Shown here in pieces: positions 52,180 through 59,157 of a stretch of DNA of 64,000 bases. The translations under genes were made by a program, and so were the position numbers. The number at the start of each line of letters is the position of its first letter. Positions within the stretch are counted from its first letter, which is position 1. Source of the DNA: Taibaiella chishuiensis (GTDB lineage: Bacteria; Bacteroidota; Bacteroidia; Chitinophagales; Chitinophagaceae); NCBI RefSeq assembly GCF_003014535.1, contig NZ_PYGD01000006.1, forward strand, positions 186,001 through 250,000, given 5' to 3'. The notes under the pieces are model-generated. The model had not been told where the DNA came from and did not search any database. It saw nothing but the letters and a program-made list of their open reading frames with translations.

Positions 52180-52560
52180 ATGAAACAAGAACTCCTACCG
52201 GGCAGCGGCGCTTACACAGCGGAAAGCAAAAAATGGCTGGCAACCCTTCATGAGCTGAAGACGGAGAATATCCGTTTGAAGGATCAGCTTTCACTAAGGA
52301 TCAGCGGCCCTGTAAGCCCTGAATTTATAGACCTGGCAGAACGCTTCCAACAACACTTCGTCGAAAAGGACCAGGTTATAGACCTGTTGCGGCATGAGAT
52401 CAATACCCTGATCCCCAGGCTCGCCGCACCGGCACAGGCCGGAGACGCGCTGTTGCAACAATGCAGGATACTGGAAAGGGACATGGAACGGCTGCTCCAC
52501 GAATTTCAGCAGATGCAACGCGCTTTTGCAGCACTGCATCCGGCCGATGGCCGCGCCTGA
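52180..52560 (+). CDS. Coiled-coil protein of unknown function
   Basis: 126 residues, mainly helical with heptad-like spacing: HELKTENIRLKDQLSL, then FIDLAERFQQHFVEKDQVID and RLLHEFQQMQRAFAALH. It has no signal peptide and no known domain. Its stop lies 5 bases from the stop of the convergent REC-CRP gene. The promoter has a perfect ATGAY-N4-RTCAT dyad, so it is expected to be expressed with the UspA and AdhP genes. Confidence 0.8.
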   Translation: MKQELLPGSGAYTAESKKWLATLHELKTENIRLKDQLSLRISGPVSPEFIDLAERFQQHFVEKDQVIDLLRHEINTLIPRLAAPAQAGDALLQQCRILERDMERLLHEFQQMQRAFAALHPADGRA

Positions 52561-52565
52561 GCGCA

Positions 52566-53624
52566 TTAGTTGAACATCTGTTCCAGCCGGGTATAGTCCA
52601 GGATCCTGATCTTACCCCCTTCCAGGCTAACCAGGTTTTCCTCTTTCAACTCCCCCAACATCCGGATCAGCGACTCTTTAGCCACACCCGCAATGGCAGC
52701 CAGGTTCTCGCGCGACAGGTCGATCTGGAAAGCCGGATCGTTTTTAGCATTGTACTTTTTGTATAAGGTAACCAGGGTATCGGCTACTTTCTTACGCAAG
52801 GAATTATAAGCAATGGCCAGCAACTGCTCCTCCCGGTCGTCGACATTACGGGCCAGTATGCCGATAAACTTTCTCATCACCGAAGGATTACTCCCCAGCA
52901 GCTCCTCGAACTCGGTACGGGGTATGATGGCCAGTTCCGTATCCTCTAGCGCTTCGGCGGTATCGCGGTAGATACTTCCTTCCAACAAAGGAAGATAACC
53001 GATAAAGTCGCCTTCGTTAAACAGCCCTACAATCAGCTCCTTGCCGTCATCATTCCGTTTAAACGTCTTTACCTTGCCCTTTTGCACATAAAACAGGCGC
53101 GAGGGATGGTTGCCTTCGGTATAGATAACCTGTTTCTTTTTATAACGGTTGATGCTCCGGCCTTCTTTCAGCGCCTCCAGTTCATCCTTTCCCGAAGCAA
53201 TACTCATCAGTTCGCTTACGCCCTGCGCGTTGCCTGGGAATTGCTGTTTCAGTTGTTCCGCCTTCTTCAGGCGCACTTCTATGGCATGCAGCAATTCGGT
53301 ACCGTCGAACGGTTTGGTAATATAGTCGTCGGCGCCCATCTCCATACCCCTCCGTATCTCGCTGCGCTCCGACCGGGCGGTAAGAAAAATAAAAGGTTTC
53401 GTTTGCAGATCGTTATGCTTCTGTACCATATGCAATACGCCATAACCATCCAGTACAGGCATCATGATATCGCACAGGATCAGGTCCGGCTTTTCCCGGA
53501 TGGCCCGGGCCACGCCATCTTTACCATTTTCCGCAGTAAACACGAGGTAACCTGCCAGGTCAAGGATCTCCGCCATATTCTCCCTGATCTCTGCATTATC
53601 TTCAATCAGTAATATCTTTTTCAT
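52566..53624 (-). CDS. Response regulator with receiver and CRP-type DNA-binding domains
   Basis: 352 residues. Receiver domain 1-120: acidic pocket E8-D9, phospho-acceptor D52 (LILCDIMMPVLDG), T82 and K104 (YITKPFDGTE). A cNMP-type beta-roll (~150-260, KKKQVIYTEGNHPSRLFYVQ) and a Crp HTH (~300-340, SRENLAAIAGVAKESLIRML) follow. The sugar-phosphate cassette is incomplete, so phosphorylation rather than cAMP is the likely input. The start overlaps the end of the kinase gene by 23 bases, giving a two-component pair. It is the likely regulator that binds the ATGAY-N4-RTCAT dyads at neighbouring promoters. Confidence 0.93.
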   Translation of the reverse strand: MKKILLIEDNAEIRENMAEILDLAGYLVFTAENGKDGVARAIREKPDLILCDIMMPVLDGYGVLHMVQKHNDLQTKPFIFLTARSERSEIRRGMEMGADDYITKPFDGTELLHAIEVRLKKAEQLKQQFPGNAQGVSELMSIASGKDELEALKEGRSINRYKKKQVIYTEGNHPSRLFYVQKGKVKTFKRNDDGKELIVGLFNEGDFIGYLPLLEGSIYRDTAEALEDTELAIIPRTEFEELLGSNPSVMRKFIGILARNVDDREEQLLAIAYNSLRKKVADTLVTLYKKYNAKNDPAFQIDLSRENLAAIAGVAKESLIRMLGELKEENLVSLEGGKIRILDYTRLEQMFN

Positions 53625-55224
53625 ATATACCAGTCGGTTCTTTTAAGGTAAAAATAAGCTCAAAGCGGGTACCGGCGCCCAGGCTGCTGGTACAGGTAAT
53701 GGTACCGTTCATCAGTTCGGCATACTTGCTTACGATATGCAAGCCCAGGCCCGTGCCCTGGATATGGGTTACGTTGGAACCGCGGAAGAAACGTTCGAAC
53801 AGGTGTTGCTGGTCTTCTTCCGAGATGCCCATACCCTTATCCGTAACGGTCAGTATAAAATATTGGCCGGTATGCCGGCTGTGCAATCCGATCACCGCGT
53901 TTTCGGGTGAGAACTTTATAGCATTGGAGAGCAGGTTCATCACGATATGCTTCATCAGTGAAGGATCCAGCTCGACCATATGACCGCCTTCGCAAACATA
54001 ATCTATATGCTGCCCGCTTTTCAGCAAGCCGCTCAGTTCGCCTGCAATCTGCTGCAGGTGCTGCTGCATATCGAAAGTGCTGTAGCGCACCTGGATCCTG
54101 CCCTCTTCAATCCTACCCACAGACAGGAAATCATTCAGGATATCGGTAAGGGTATTAACTGCCGAAACAATGCGCTGCACGTGCTTTTCCCGTTTCGGGT
54201 GCTCTTCTTTGGTTTCGTATTTGGAAACCAGGTAAGCCGAAGACAATACGGTACTGAGCGGCGTGCGGAACTCGTGCGAGGCCATGGATACGAAGCGGGA
54301 CTTCAGCTCGCTGAGCTCTTTCTCCTTCTCCAAAGCCAGCCGCAGGTCGGTTTCCGCTTTTTTACGTTCAGATATATCCATGGCAATACCCAGGTAGCCT
54401 TCGATCTCGTCCTGCGCATTACGCATAGCCGTAAAGGTTTGCGATACCGGTATACGGCGTTCGTCCCTGCGGATATAAACCAGCTCCCTTTCGTTGGGCT
54501 GGCCCGTCCTGGCTTTCTCTACCAGGTCGGCAAGACCGGTATCCGACTCCGCCAGGAACAAGGAAGGGCGCTCCTTACCGATCACCTCGGCTGCAGCGTA
54601 CCCCAGTTGCATTTCTGCCGCGGGGTTAAACATCTTGATTATCCCTTCACTGTCCGTAACATAGATAATAGCCTCTGCATGATCCCAGATATTATTGAGA
54701 AAGATATTGATGCGGTTCAGTTCCGCATCCTTGGCTTCGGTCTGCGCGATAACGGCAGCCAGCTGACTAACCGTGCTGGTAAGGGTTTCCGTACGTTCCC
54801 CGATCTTTTTTTCCAGTTCTTCGTTCAACTGCTGCAGGGCCAGTTCCGCCTCTTTACGTTTGGATATATCACTCAGGAAAGCGATCACATATTTACCCTG
54901 TTCGGTTTCATAATTGCCCAGGCTTACTTCAACAGGGAACTCGCTCCCATCCTTCCGCACAGCATACAGGTCCATACCCATGCCCATAGGCCTGGTTTTG
55001 GGATGCTCCTTATACAAGGCCACATGATGTACATGCCGCTGGTGGAAGCGTTGCGGGATCAGCAGCTCGATACCCTGGCCGAGCAATTCTGCTTCGGTAT
55101 AACCAAACTGTTTCAGCAGGAAAGGATTGACCAGCACGATATGACTCTGTTCGTCCGCTACCATGATACCCATAGAAGCGTTATTGAACAATGCGTCGAA
55201 CCCGATCCCGGTAACTTTATTCAT
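53602..55224 (-). CDS. Cytosolic PAS-PAS sensor histidine kinase
   Basis: 540 residues, no membrane segment. PAS1 (~5-125) includes LIPQRFHQRHVHHVALYKEH and RKDGSEFPVEVSLGNYE. A coiled linker is followed by PAS2 (~175-290, IYVTDSEGIIKMFNPAAEMQ) and HisKA with the H-box FVSMASHEFRTPLSTV (H317). The HATPase_c domain has the N-box MKHIVMNLLSNAIKFSPE and G-boxes (DKGMGISEEDQ, GTGLGLHIVSK). H64 of PAS1 aligns with the proximal heme histidine of FixL; this hints at, but does not prove, heme binding. It is coupled to the receiver-CRP gene. A TATATTTG -7 box lies 19 bases upstream. Confidence 0.93.
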   Translation of the reverse strand: MNKVTGIGFDALFNNASMGIMVADEQSHIVLVNPFLLKQFGYTEAELLGQGIELLIPQRFHQRHVHHVALYKEHPKTRPMGMGMDLYAVRKDGSEFPVEVSLGNYETEQGKYVIAFLSDISKRKEAELALQQLNEELEKKIGERTETLTSTVSQLAAVIAQTEAKDAELNRINIFLNNIWDHAEAIIYVTDSEGIIKMFNPAAEMQLGYAAAEVIGKERPSLFLAESDTGLADLVEKARTGQPNERELVYIRRDERRIPVSQTFTAMRNAQDEIEGYLGIAMDISERKKAETDLRLALEKEKELSELKSRFVSMASHEFRTPLSTVLSSAYLVSKYETKEEHPKREKHVQRIVSAVNTLTDILNDFLSVGRIEEGRIQVRYSTFDMQQHLQQIAGELSGLLKSGQHIDYVCEGGHMVELDPSLMKHIVMNLLSNAIKFSPENAVIGLHSRHTGQYFILTVTDKGMGISEEDQQHLFERFFRGSNVTHIQGTGLGLHIVSKYAELMNGTITCTSSLGAGTRFELIFTLKEPTGIYEKDITD

Positions 55225-55242
55225 GACAGGAATTTAATGCCG

Positions 55243-55250
55243 CAAATATA
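55243..55250 (-). promoter_or_regulatory. -7 box of the kinase/response-regulator operon
   Basis: TATATTTG on the minus strand, an exact TAnnTTTG match, 19 bases before the kinase ATG. No ATGAY-N4-RTCAT dyad is found at the expected positions here, so this operon seems not to be autoregulated by that motif. Confidence 0.6.
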
Positions 55251-55342
55251 CCAATAACCCCGCTCCTATCCCGGTCTGCACCGGAAAATAACGCGTTACG
55301 GGGCCTTGCTGCACAGAAAGTTAAGCTTAGTAAACGTTACCG

Positions 55343-55356
55343 ATGATATAAATCAT
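55343..55356. promoter_or_regulatory. ATGAY-N4-RTCAT dyad upstream of the 55410 operon
   Basis: ATGAT-ATAA-ATCAT, a full consensus match and also an FNR-like TGAT-N4-ATCA site. Its centre (55349.5) is 29.5 bases from the -7 box edge at 55379. This is 22 bases closer than at the other promoters and corresponds to about -43, the class II position. Confidence 0.7.
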
Positions 55357-55378
55357 TGCAGGAGCGGAAGCGGGGTAC

Positions 55379-55386
55379 GAACTTTG
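55379..55386 (+). promoter_or_regulatory. -7-like box of the 55410 operon
   Basis: GAACTTTG, one base off TAnnTTTG, 23 bases before the ATG at 55410. Confidence 0.5.
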
Positions 55387-55409
55387 TACCCGATCTAAAT
55401 AATCATGTT

Positions 55410-55838
55410 ATGGAACTGCATATCATTGAAGACGATCTTATCTGCAATATACAGCTGGCCTTCCGGGAACATTATCCCTGCCTGGACCTGTGGTTTTATA
55501 AAAACCCTTACCAGACGGGCATTACGCCCCTACAGCCGGAAAAGCTGGATCAACAACTGCCCATCGCCGAGATCACCATGTTTCATAACGGCGGTTATAT
55601 CGATATCAGCCCGGACCGTTGCCTGGCCGGTGTGGAAGCCGATTTTTTTCATAAGTTCGGCCTCTGCGTACGGGTAATGCGTCTGAGCGGCGAACCGCCT
55701 TCGTCCTTGAACGGTAGCCATAACCCCAGCCTGCAACAACTGAATGATAGCGGCTTTAACAAGGCATCATCTTTAACACCGTATAACTCCGGAACGGCCC
55801 CCCGGCGGAATATCCCCTCTTCCTCATCCAATATCTGA
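55410..55838 (+). CDS. Conserved hypothetical protein of the stress cluster
   Basis: 142 residues from the ATG at 55410. The pattern MELHIIEDDLICNIQLAFRE, LDLWFYKNPYQTGITPL, GGYIDISPDRCLAGVEADFF, FGLCVRVMRLSG and the tail SLQQLNDSGFNKAS recalls a Bacteroidetes family of small alpha/beta proteins, where the usual form is a FGL-x-VQVFRKSG strand and a TLxQQNxxG tail (recalled from memory, no name). The function is unknown. It stands 4 bases from the Hsp20-like gene and is controlled by the dyad at 55343-55356. Confidence 0.75.
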   Translation: MELHIIEDDLICNIQLAFREHYPCLDLWFYKNPYQTGITPLQPEKLDQQLPIAEITMFHNGGYIDISPDRCLAGVEADFFHKFGLCVRVMRLSGEPPSSLNGSHNPSLQQLNDSGFNKASSLTPYNSGTAPRRNIPSSSSNI

Positions 55839-55842
55839 CCCT

Positions 55843-56208
55843 ATGTCATTCGAAAAACCCTGCCGCATCTGCAACCACCTGCCCCTGGCAGCACCGGTAT
55901 CCCTGCCGGCCGTTACCGCCAACCTGAAAGAAGTAAACGACCGTTACGAGTTGCGGGTAATGATACCGCAGGCCGGGCGGCGCAGTTATTTCGTGATTAT
56001 TACCGGGGGTACCTTGTATGTTTACGAAGAAAATACAGCTACACCGGACCATAACTTATTGCTGGCCAGCCTAACGTTGCCTGCCAATGTGCTGCAGGCA
56101 AGGGTTATCGCCCTATACCGGCCTTACGGGCTAAAGATCCTGATGCCTATCGCCGCGCAGGACGGCGCCACCATCCAGGTGCCACTGATCAGGGGCGGCC
56201 TGGTGTAA
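55843..56208 (+). CDS. Divergent Hsp20 (alpha-crystallin)-like protein
   Basis: 121 residues. The central and C-terminal part has the small-heat-shock pattern: NLKEVNDRYELRVMIPQAGR (start of the crystallin strand), then GGTLYVYEENTA, FTRTF-like LASLTLPANVLQARVIALYR and GLKILMPI as the last strand. Unusually the N-terminus carries CRICNH (C7, C10, H12), a possible metal or redox site. Probably a holdase chaperone with an added thiol/metal motif. Co-transcribed with the 55410 gene. Confidence 0.7.
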   Translation: MSFEKPCRICNHLPLAAPVSLPAVTANLKEVNDRYELRVMIPQAGRRSYFVIITGGTLYVYEENTATPDHNLLLASLTLPANVLQARVIALYRPYGLKILMPIAAQDGATIQVPLIRGGLV

Positions 56209-56365
56209 AAAGCAGGTATTGTCTACATCACCCCAGCCACTGCATAAAATTGTCCCGGCGGGTAAAATACGGTAACTTTAGGTTGTGAATTTCCCGGGTC
56301 GCTGCAGGAGCAGCACCGGTGATGTGATATCCAACAGATCGTTTCCCCAAACCCCATACGCAGCA

Positions 56366-56677
56366 ATGAATGCTTTCGCCAATTTAATCAATAGTAAAGA
56401 ACCGGTACTCGTCGACTTTTTCGCTACCTGGTGCGGCCCCTGTAAAATGATGACCCCCATCCTGGAGCAGGTCAAGAAAAACCTGGGTGAAGCGATCAGG
56501 ATCGTAAAGGTAGATGTAGACCGCAATACGGCTGTGGCCCAGCAGTTCCAGGTACAAGGCGTGCCTACACTGATCCTGTTCCGGGAGGGCAAAGTACTCT
56601 GGCGGCAATCAGGCGTTGTACAAACCCAGCAACTCATCAGTATTATTAAACAATACGGTGCTCCCGTCAACCGCTAA
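56366..56677 (+). CDS. trxA: Thioredoxin
   Basis: 103 residues from the ATG at 56366. Active site WCGPC at residues 22-26 (VDFFATWCGPCKMMTPILEQ), cis-Pro in VQGVPTLILFREGKVLWRQS, as in cytosolic thioredoxins. It reduces protein disulfides and is itself reduced by thioredoxin reductase, which is not in this window. A -7-like TAACTTTA (56273-56280) precedes it. It is in a run with the 55410/Hsp20-like genes, separated by 157 bases. Confidence 0.93.
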   Translation: MNAFANLINSKEPVLVDFFATWCGPCKMMTPILEQVKKNLGEAIRIVKVDVDRNTAVAQQFQVQGVPTLILFREGKVLWRQSGVVQTQQLISIIKQYGAPVNR

Positions 56678-56718
56678 ACTATGTCTGCCGAAAGTCTCAT
56701 TTCTGGAAAAGATTCCTG

Positions 56719-56949
56719 TTGCGCTCCTTCCTGGTCGGATGCGGATTTTATATCCTCAGCGTATTGGTGCTGCTGCTTTTCCGCGGCCCCTTGCATATGC
56801 TGGCTGCCGATGTGTTCCACCTGGACGATGCCTCCTGGTGGAAGATCGTGCTGGCCTTCCTGATCGGGGCCAAGCTGATCCTGGTATTCCTGCTGCTTAC
56901 CCCCGCCCTGGCCTTGCATTGGTGCGGTAAAACAAAAGAGAACCGGTAA
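56719..56949 (+). CDS. Small membrane protein (DUF6868-like)
   Basis: 76 residues with two hydrophobic helices (GCGFYILSVLVLLLF and WKIVLAFLIGAKLILVFLLL). The alignment of LRSFLVGCGFYILSVLVLL and the second helix to DUF6868 patterns is from memory. The start is doubtful: the marked codon is TTG, and the upstream ATG at 56681 is in another frame that soon leaves the family pattern, so a short frameshift near the start is possible. Function unknown. Confidence 0.55.
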   Translation: MRSFLVGCGFYILSVLVLLLFRGPLHMLAADVFHLDDASWWKIVLAFLIGAKLILVFLLLTPALALHWCGKTKENR

Positions 56950-56964
56950 CCCTGTTCTCTTTTG
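56933..56964. terminator. Bidirectional terminator overlapping the end of the small membrane gene
   Basis: CAAAAGAGAAC, 10-base loop, GTTCTCTTTTG, between the small membrane protein gene and the convergent AdhP gene. The stem overlaps the last codons of the former. Confidence 0.82.
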
Positions 56965-56997
56965 CACATTAAAGACCTGGCAGTTCCTGGTAAACAA

Positions 56998-58032
56998 TCA
57001 GGGTGTCGCGATCTGCAGCACAATGCGTCCTGCTATCGTACCGCTTTTCATTTGCTCCAATACGGTATTGATATCTTCCAGCCGGGCTGTATGTACCGTT
57101 GGCTTTACCTTGCCCTCAACGGCAAAGGCTATCGCCTCCTGCATATCCTTACGCGTACCGACTATAGAACCGCGTATCGTGTACCGGTTGAGCACCGTAT
57201 CAAAAATGGGCAGGTCGAAGCTACCGGGCGGCAAGCCGTTCAACGAGATCACGCCTTTGCGGCGCAGCGCCGAAAGGCCCTGTGAAAAAGCAATTGGCGA
57301 TACCGCAGTCACCAATACACCATGCATACCCCCGGTTTCGCGTTTCAGGAAATCGCCCGGGTCCTGCCTGGCGGCATTCACCGTAAGATCGGCGCCCAGT
57401 CTCCGTGCCAGCTCCAGTTTATCGTCGGCTATATCGATAGCCGCCACGTGCAGGCCCATAGCCTTGGCATATTGCACCGCCAGGTGCCCCAGGCCCCCTA
57501 TGCCTGATACCGCCACCCATTCGCCGGGTTGGGCTTCGGTTTCCTTTAGTCCTTTATAGACCGTAACACCGGCGCAGGTGATCGGCGCCATTTCTTCAAA
57601 ATTGATACCGGCCGGGAAGCGGGCCACATAACGCGCATCGGCTACTACATATTCCGCATAACTCCCGTCCACGCTGTACCCCCCGTTTTGCTGCGCCTCG
57701 CAAAGCGTCTCCCAGCCGGTAATACAATATTCGCAACAACCACAGGCACTGAACAGCCAGGGCACACCTACGATATCGCCTTCTTTAACCGGGCCCGCGT
57801 TTTTGCCCAGGGCCACGACATACCCCACACCCTCGTGCCCTGGAATCAAAGGCAGGCGGGGTTTTACCGGCCAGTCGCCGTTACAGGCATGCAGATCGGT
57901 ATGACATACGCCGCTACTGATAAGCTTAACCAGGACCTGGTGCTCGCCCGGTTGTTTTACAGGAACCTCCTCGATTTGCAGGGGCGTTCCGAAAGCATGA
58001 AGCACTGCGGCTTTCATCGTTTTTGGTATCAT
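56998..58032 (-). CDS. adhP: Zinc-dependent alcohol dehydrogenase AdhP
   Basis: 344 residues; an internal ATG at 58017 is an alternative start. Catalytic zinc ligands: C43 (GVCHTDLHAC) and H66 (IPGHEGVGYVV) with the third Cys in ITCAGVTVYK. Structural zinc: C97, C100, C103, C111. The Rossmann motif VSGIGGLGHLAVQYA follows. It interconverts ethanol and acetaldehyde with NAD, useful under low oxygen. Upstream lies a dyad ATGAT-AGCT-GTCAG (58122-58135, 9 of 10) placed exactly as before the UspA and coiled-coil genes. Confidence 0.95.
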   Translation of the reverse strand: MIPKTMKAAVLHAFGTPLQIEEVPVKQPGEHQVLVKLISSGVCHTDLHACNGDWPVKPRLPLIPGHEGVGYVVALGKNAGPVKEGDIVGVPWLFSACGCCEYCITGWETLCEAQQNGGYSVDGSYAEYVVADARYVARFPAGINFEEMAPITCAGVTVYKGLKETEAQPGEWVAVSGIGGLGHLAVQYAKAMGLHVAAIDIADDKLELARRLGADLTVNAARQDPGDFLKRETGGMHGVLVTAVSPIAFSQGLSALRRKGVISLNGLPPGSFDLPIFDTVLNRYTIRGSIVGTRKDMQEAIAFAVEGKVKPTVHTARLEDINTVLEQMKSGTIAGRIVLQIATP

Positions 58033-58069
58033 CGGTTAATACTTTAAGGGTAGAAAAAAATACTACCGG

Positions 58070-58077
58070 CAAAGTAA
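58070..58077 (-). promoter_or_regulatory. -7-like box of adhP
   Basis: TTACTTTG on the minus strand, one base off TAnnTTTG, 37 bases before 58032. Its upstream edge (58077) is 51.5 bases from the centre of the dyad. Confidence 0.5.
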
Positions 58078-58121
58078 TACCATACGGCAGGCGCGGACAA
58101 TGATAACGGCCATCTGTGACA

Positions 58122-58135
58122 CTGACAGCTATCAT
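58122..58135. promoter_or_regulatory. ATGAY-N4-RTCAT dyad upstream of adhP
   Basis: On the transcribed (minus) strand it reads ATGAT-AGCT-GTCAG, 9 of 10 specified positions. It shares TGATnnCTGTCA with the site at 52101-52114 in the same orientation relative to transcription. Confidence 0.65.
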
Positions 58136-58237
58136 AAATAGTTAAACGCTATGAAGCGGGCGCCATGACGAAGCGGGAGTTATAAGGCAATGTACGGAAA
58201 GCAGGTGCAGCAAACGTTTACAGCATGCCGGACCGGC

Positions 58238-59023
58238 TCAGGTCTTGCGAAAATCGGTAGGCCGGGCATCGGTAAATTCGCGGAAAGCATCGCTGAATGC
58301 ACTGATGCTCAGATACCCTACTGCCGCTGCTATATCGCCGATGGGCCTGTGGGTCTTAACGATCAGTTCGATAGCCTTAATCATGCGGATGGTTTTAAGG
58401 AACTGCAGGAACGACATATGCAGGTTGGCCTGGAATAGCCGCGACATGGACCGTTCGCTGCGGTTAAAATGCCGGCTAATGCCTTTCAGGCTCAGCTTTT
58501 CGCCCATATTCCGTTCGAGGTAACGGATAATTTTTTGTACCTGCTCGTCATCTGTAATAGGTATGGCAATAGGTAAGGACCTGCTGTTCTGCTGCGGGAG
58601 TATATTTTTGAGCGCCACCAGGAATTCGAAATTGGTATCCCTTTCGGTGACGTGCCGGCCATCCCAGCGCTCGGTAAAATTGATCATCTGGATCAACAGT
58701 TCGCTGGCAGGATAGATGCCCAGGGTGGTATAAAAAGGATGGACAATATCGTCGTGGCTGTAAAAATAAAGCGAACGGAGTACCGTAGCCGAGTGACCGA
58801 TACGGAGCACATGCGTCATTCCCTGCGGGATCCAGAAATAATGCCGGGCCGGTACGACATAGGTATGCGTATCCACCGTAATGTAGGCGATACCCCCTTC
58901 TACATAACTAAGCTGTCCTTTGGTATGCTTGTGTTCAGGAATCAGTTTTTCCGATTTTTCATGCATCACGAAAACGGAATACCGTTTCTTATCTATTTCC
59001 GGCAATGCTGCGATTAAGCCCAT
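58238..59023 (-). CDS. AraC family transcriptional regulator
   Basis: 261 residues from the ATG at 59023; an upstream GTG at 59053 is possible. A cupin region (HTKGQLSYVEGGIAYITVDT, VPARHYFWIPQGMTHVLRIG) is followed by an AraC HTH (KGISRHFNRSERSMSRLFQA, then IGDIAAAVGYLSISAFSDAF), ending TDFRKT. It is divergent from the EmrAB-TolC-like operon (134 bases between starts) and likely controls it, as is common for such exporters. Confidence 0.92.
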   Translation of the reverse strand: MGLIAALPEIDKKRYSVFVMHEKSEKLIPEHKHTKGQLSYVEGGIAYITVDTHTYVVPARHYFWIPQGMTHVLRIGHSATVLRSLYFYSHDDIVHPFYTTLGIYPASELLIQMINFTERWDGRHVTERDTNFEFLVALKNILPQQNSRSLPIAIPITDDEQVQKIIRYLERNMGEKLSLKGISRHFNRSERSMSRLFQANLHMSFLQFLKTIRMIKAIELIVKTHRPIGDIAAAVGYLSISAFSDAFREFTDARPTDFRKT

Positions 59024-59136
59024 CTCTTCGTTTTTAAAACTGCAAAATAACACCCTGGTTTACCCGAAAATAAGCATTTGGCCGGAATGATGAAAATATT
59101 GTCCATTTCTCCTAAAATTCAGATGCTAAGCTGCAA

Positions 59137-59144
59137 TAATTTTG
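59137..59144 (+). promoter_or_regulatory. -7 box of the EmrAB-type operon
   Basis: TAATTTTG, an exact TAnnTTTG match, 13 bases before the ATG at 59158. Confidence 0.6.
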
Positions 59145-59157
59145 CGGTTCAGAATTT

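Noticed and set aside
58070-58077. Perfect sigma box for adhP
   Set aside because: TTACTTTG deviates by one base; I kept it only as a -7-like box because its spacing to the dyad matches the other promoters.
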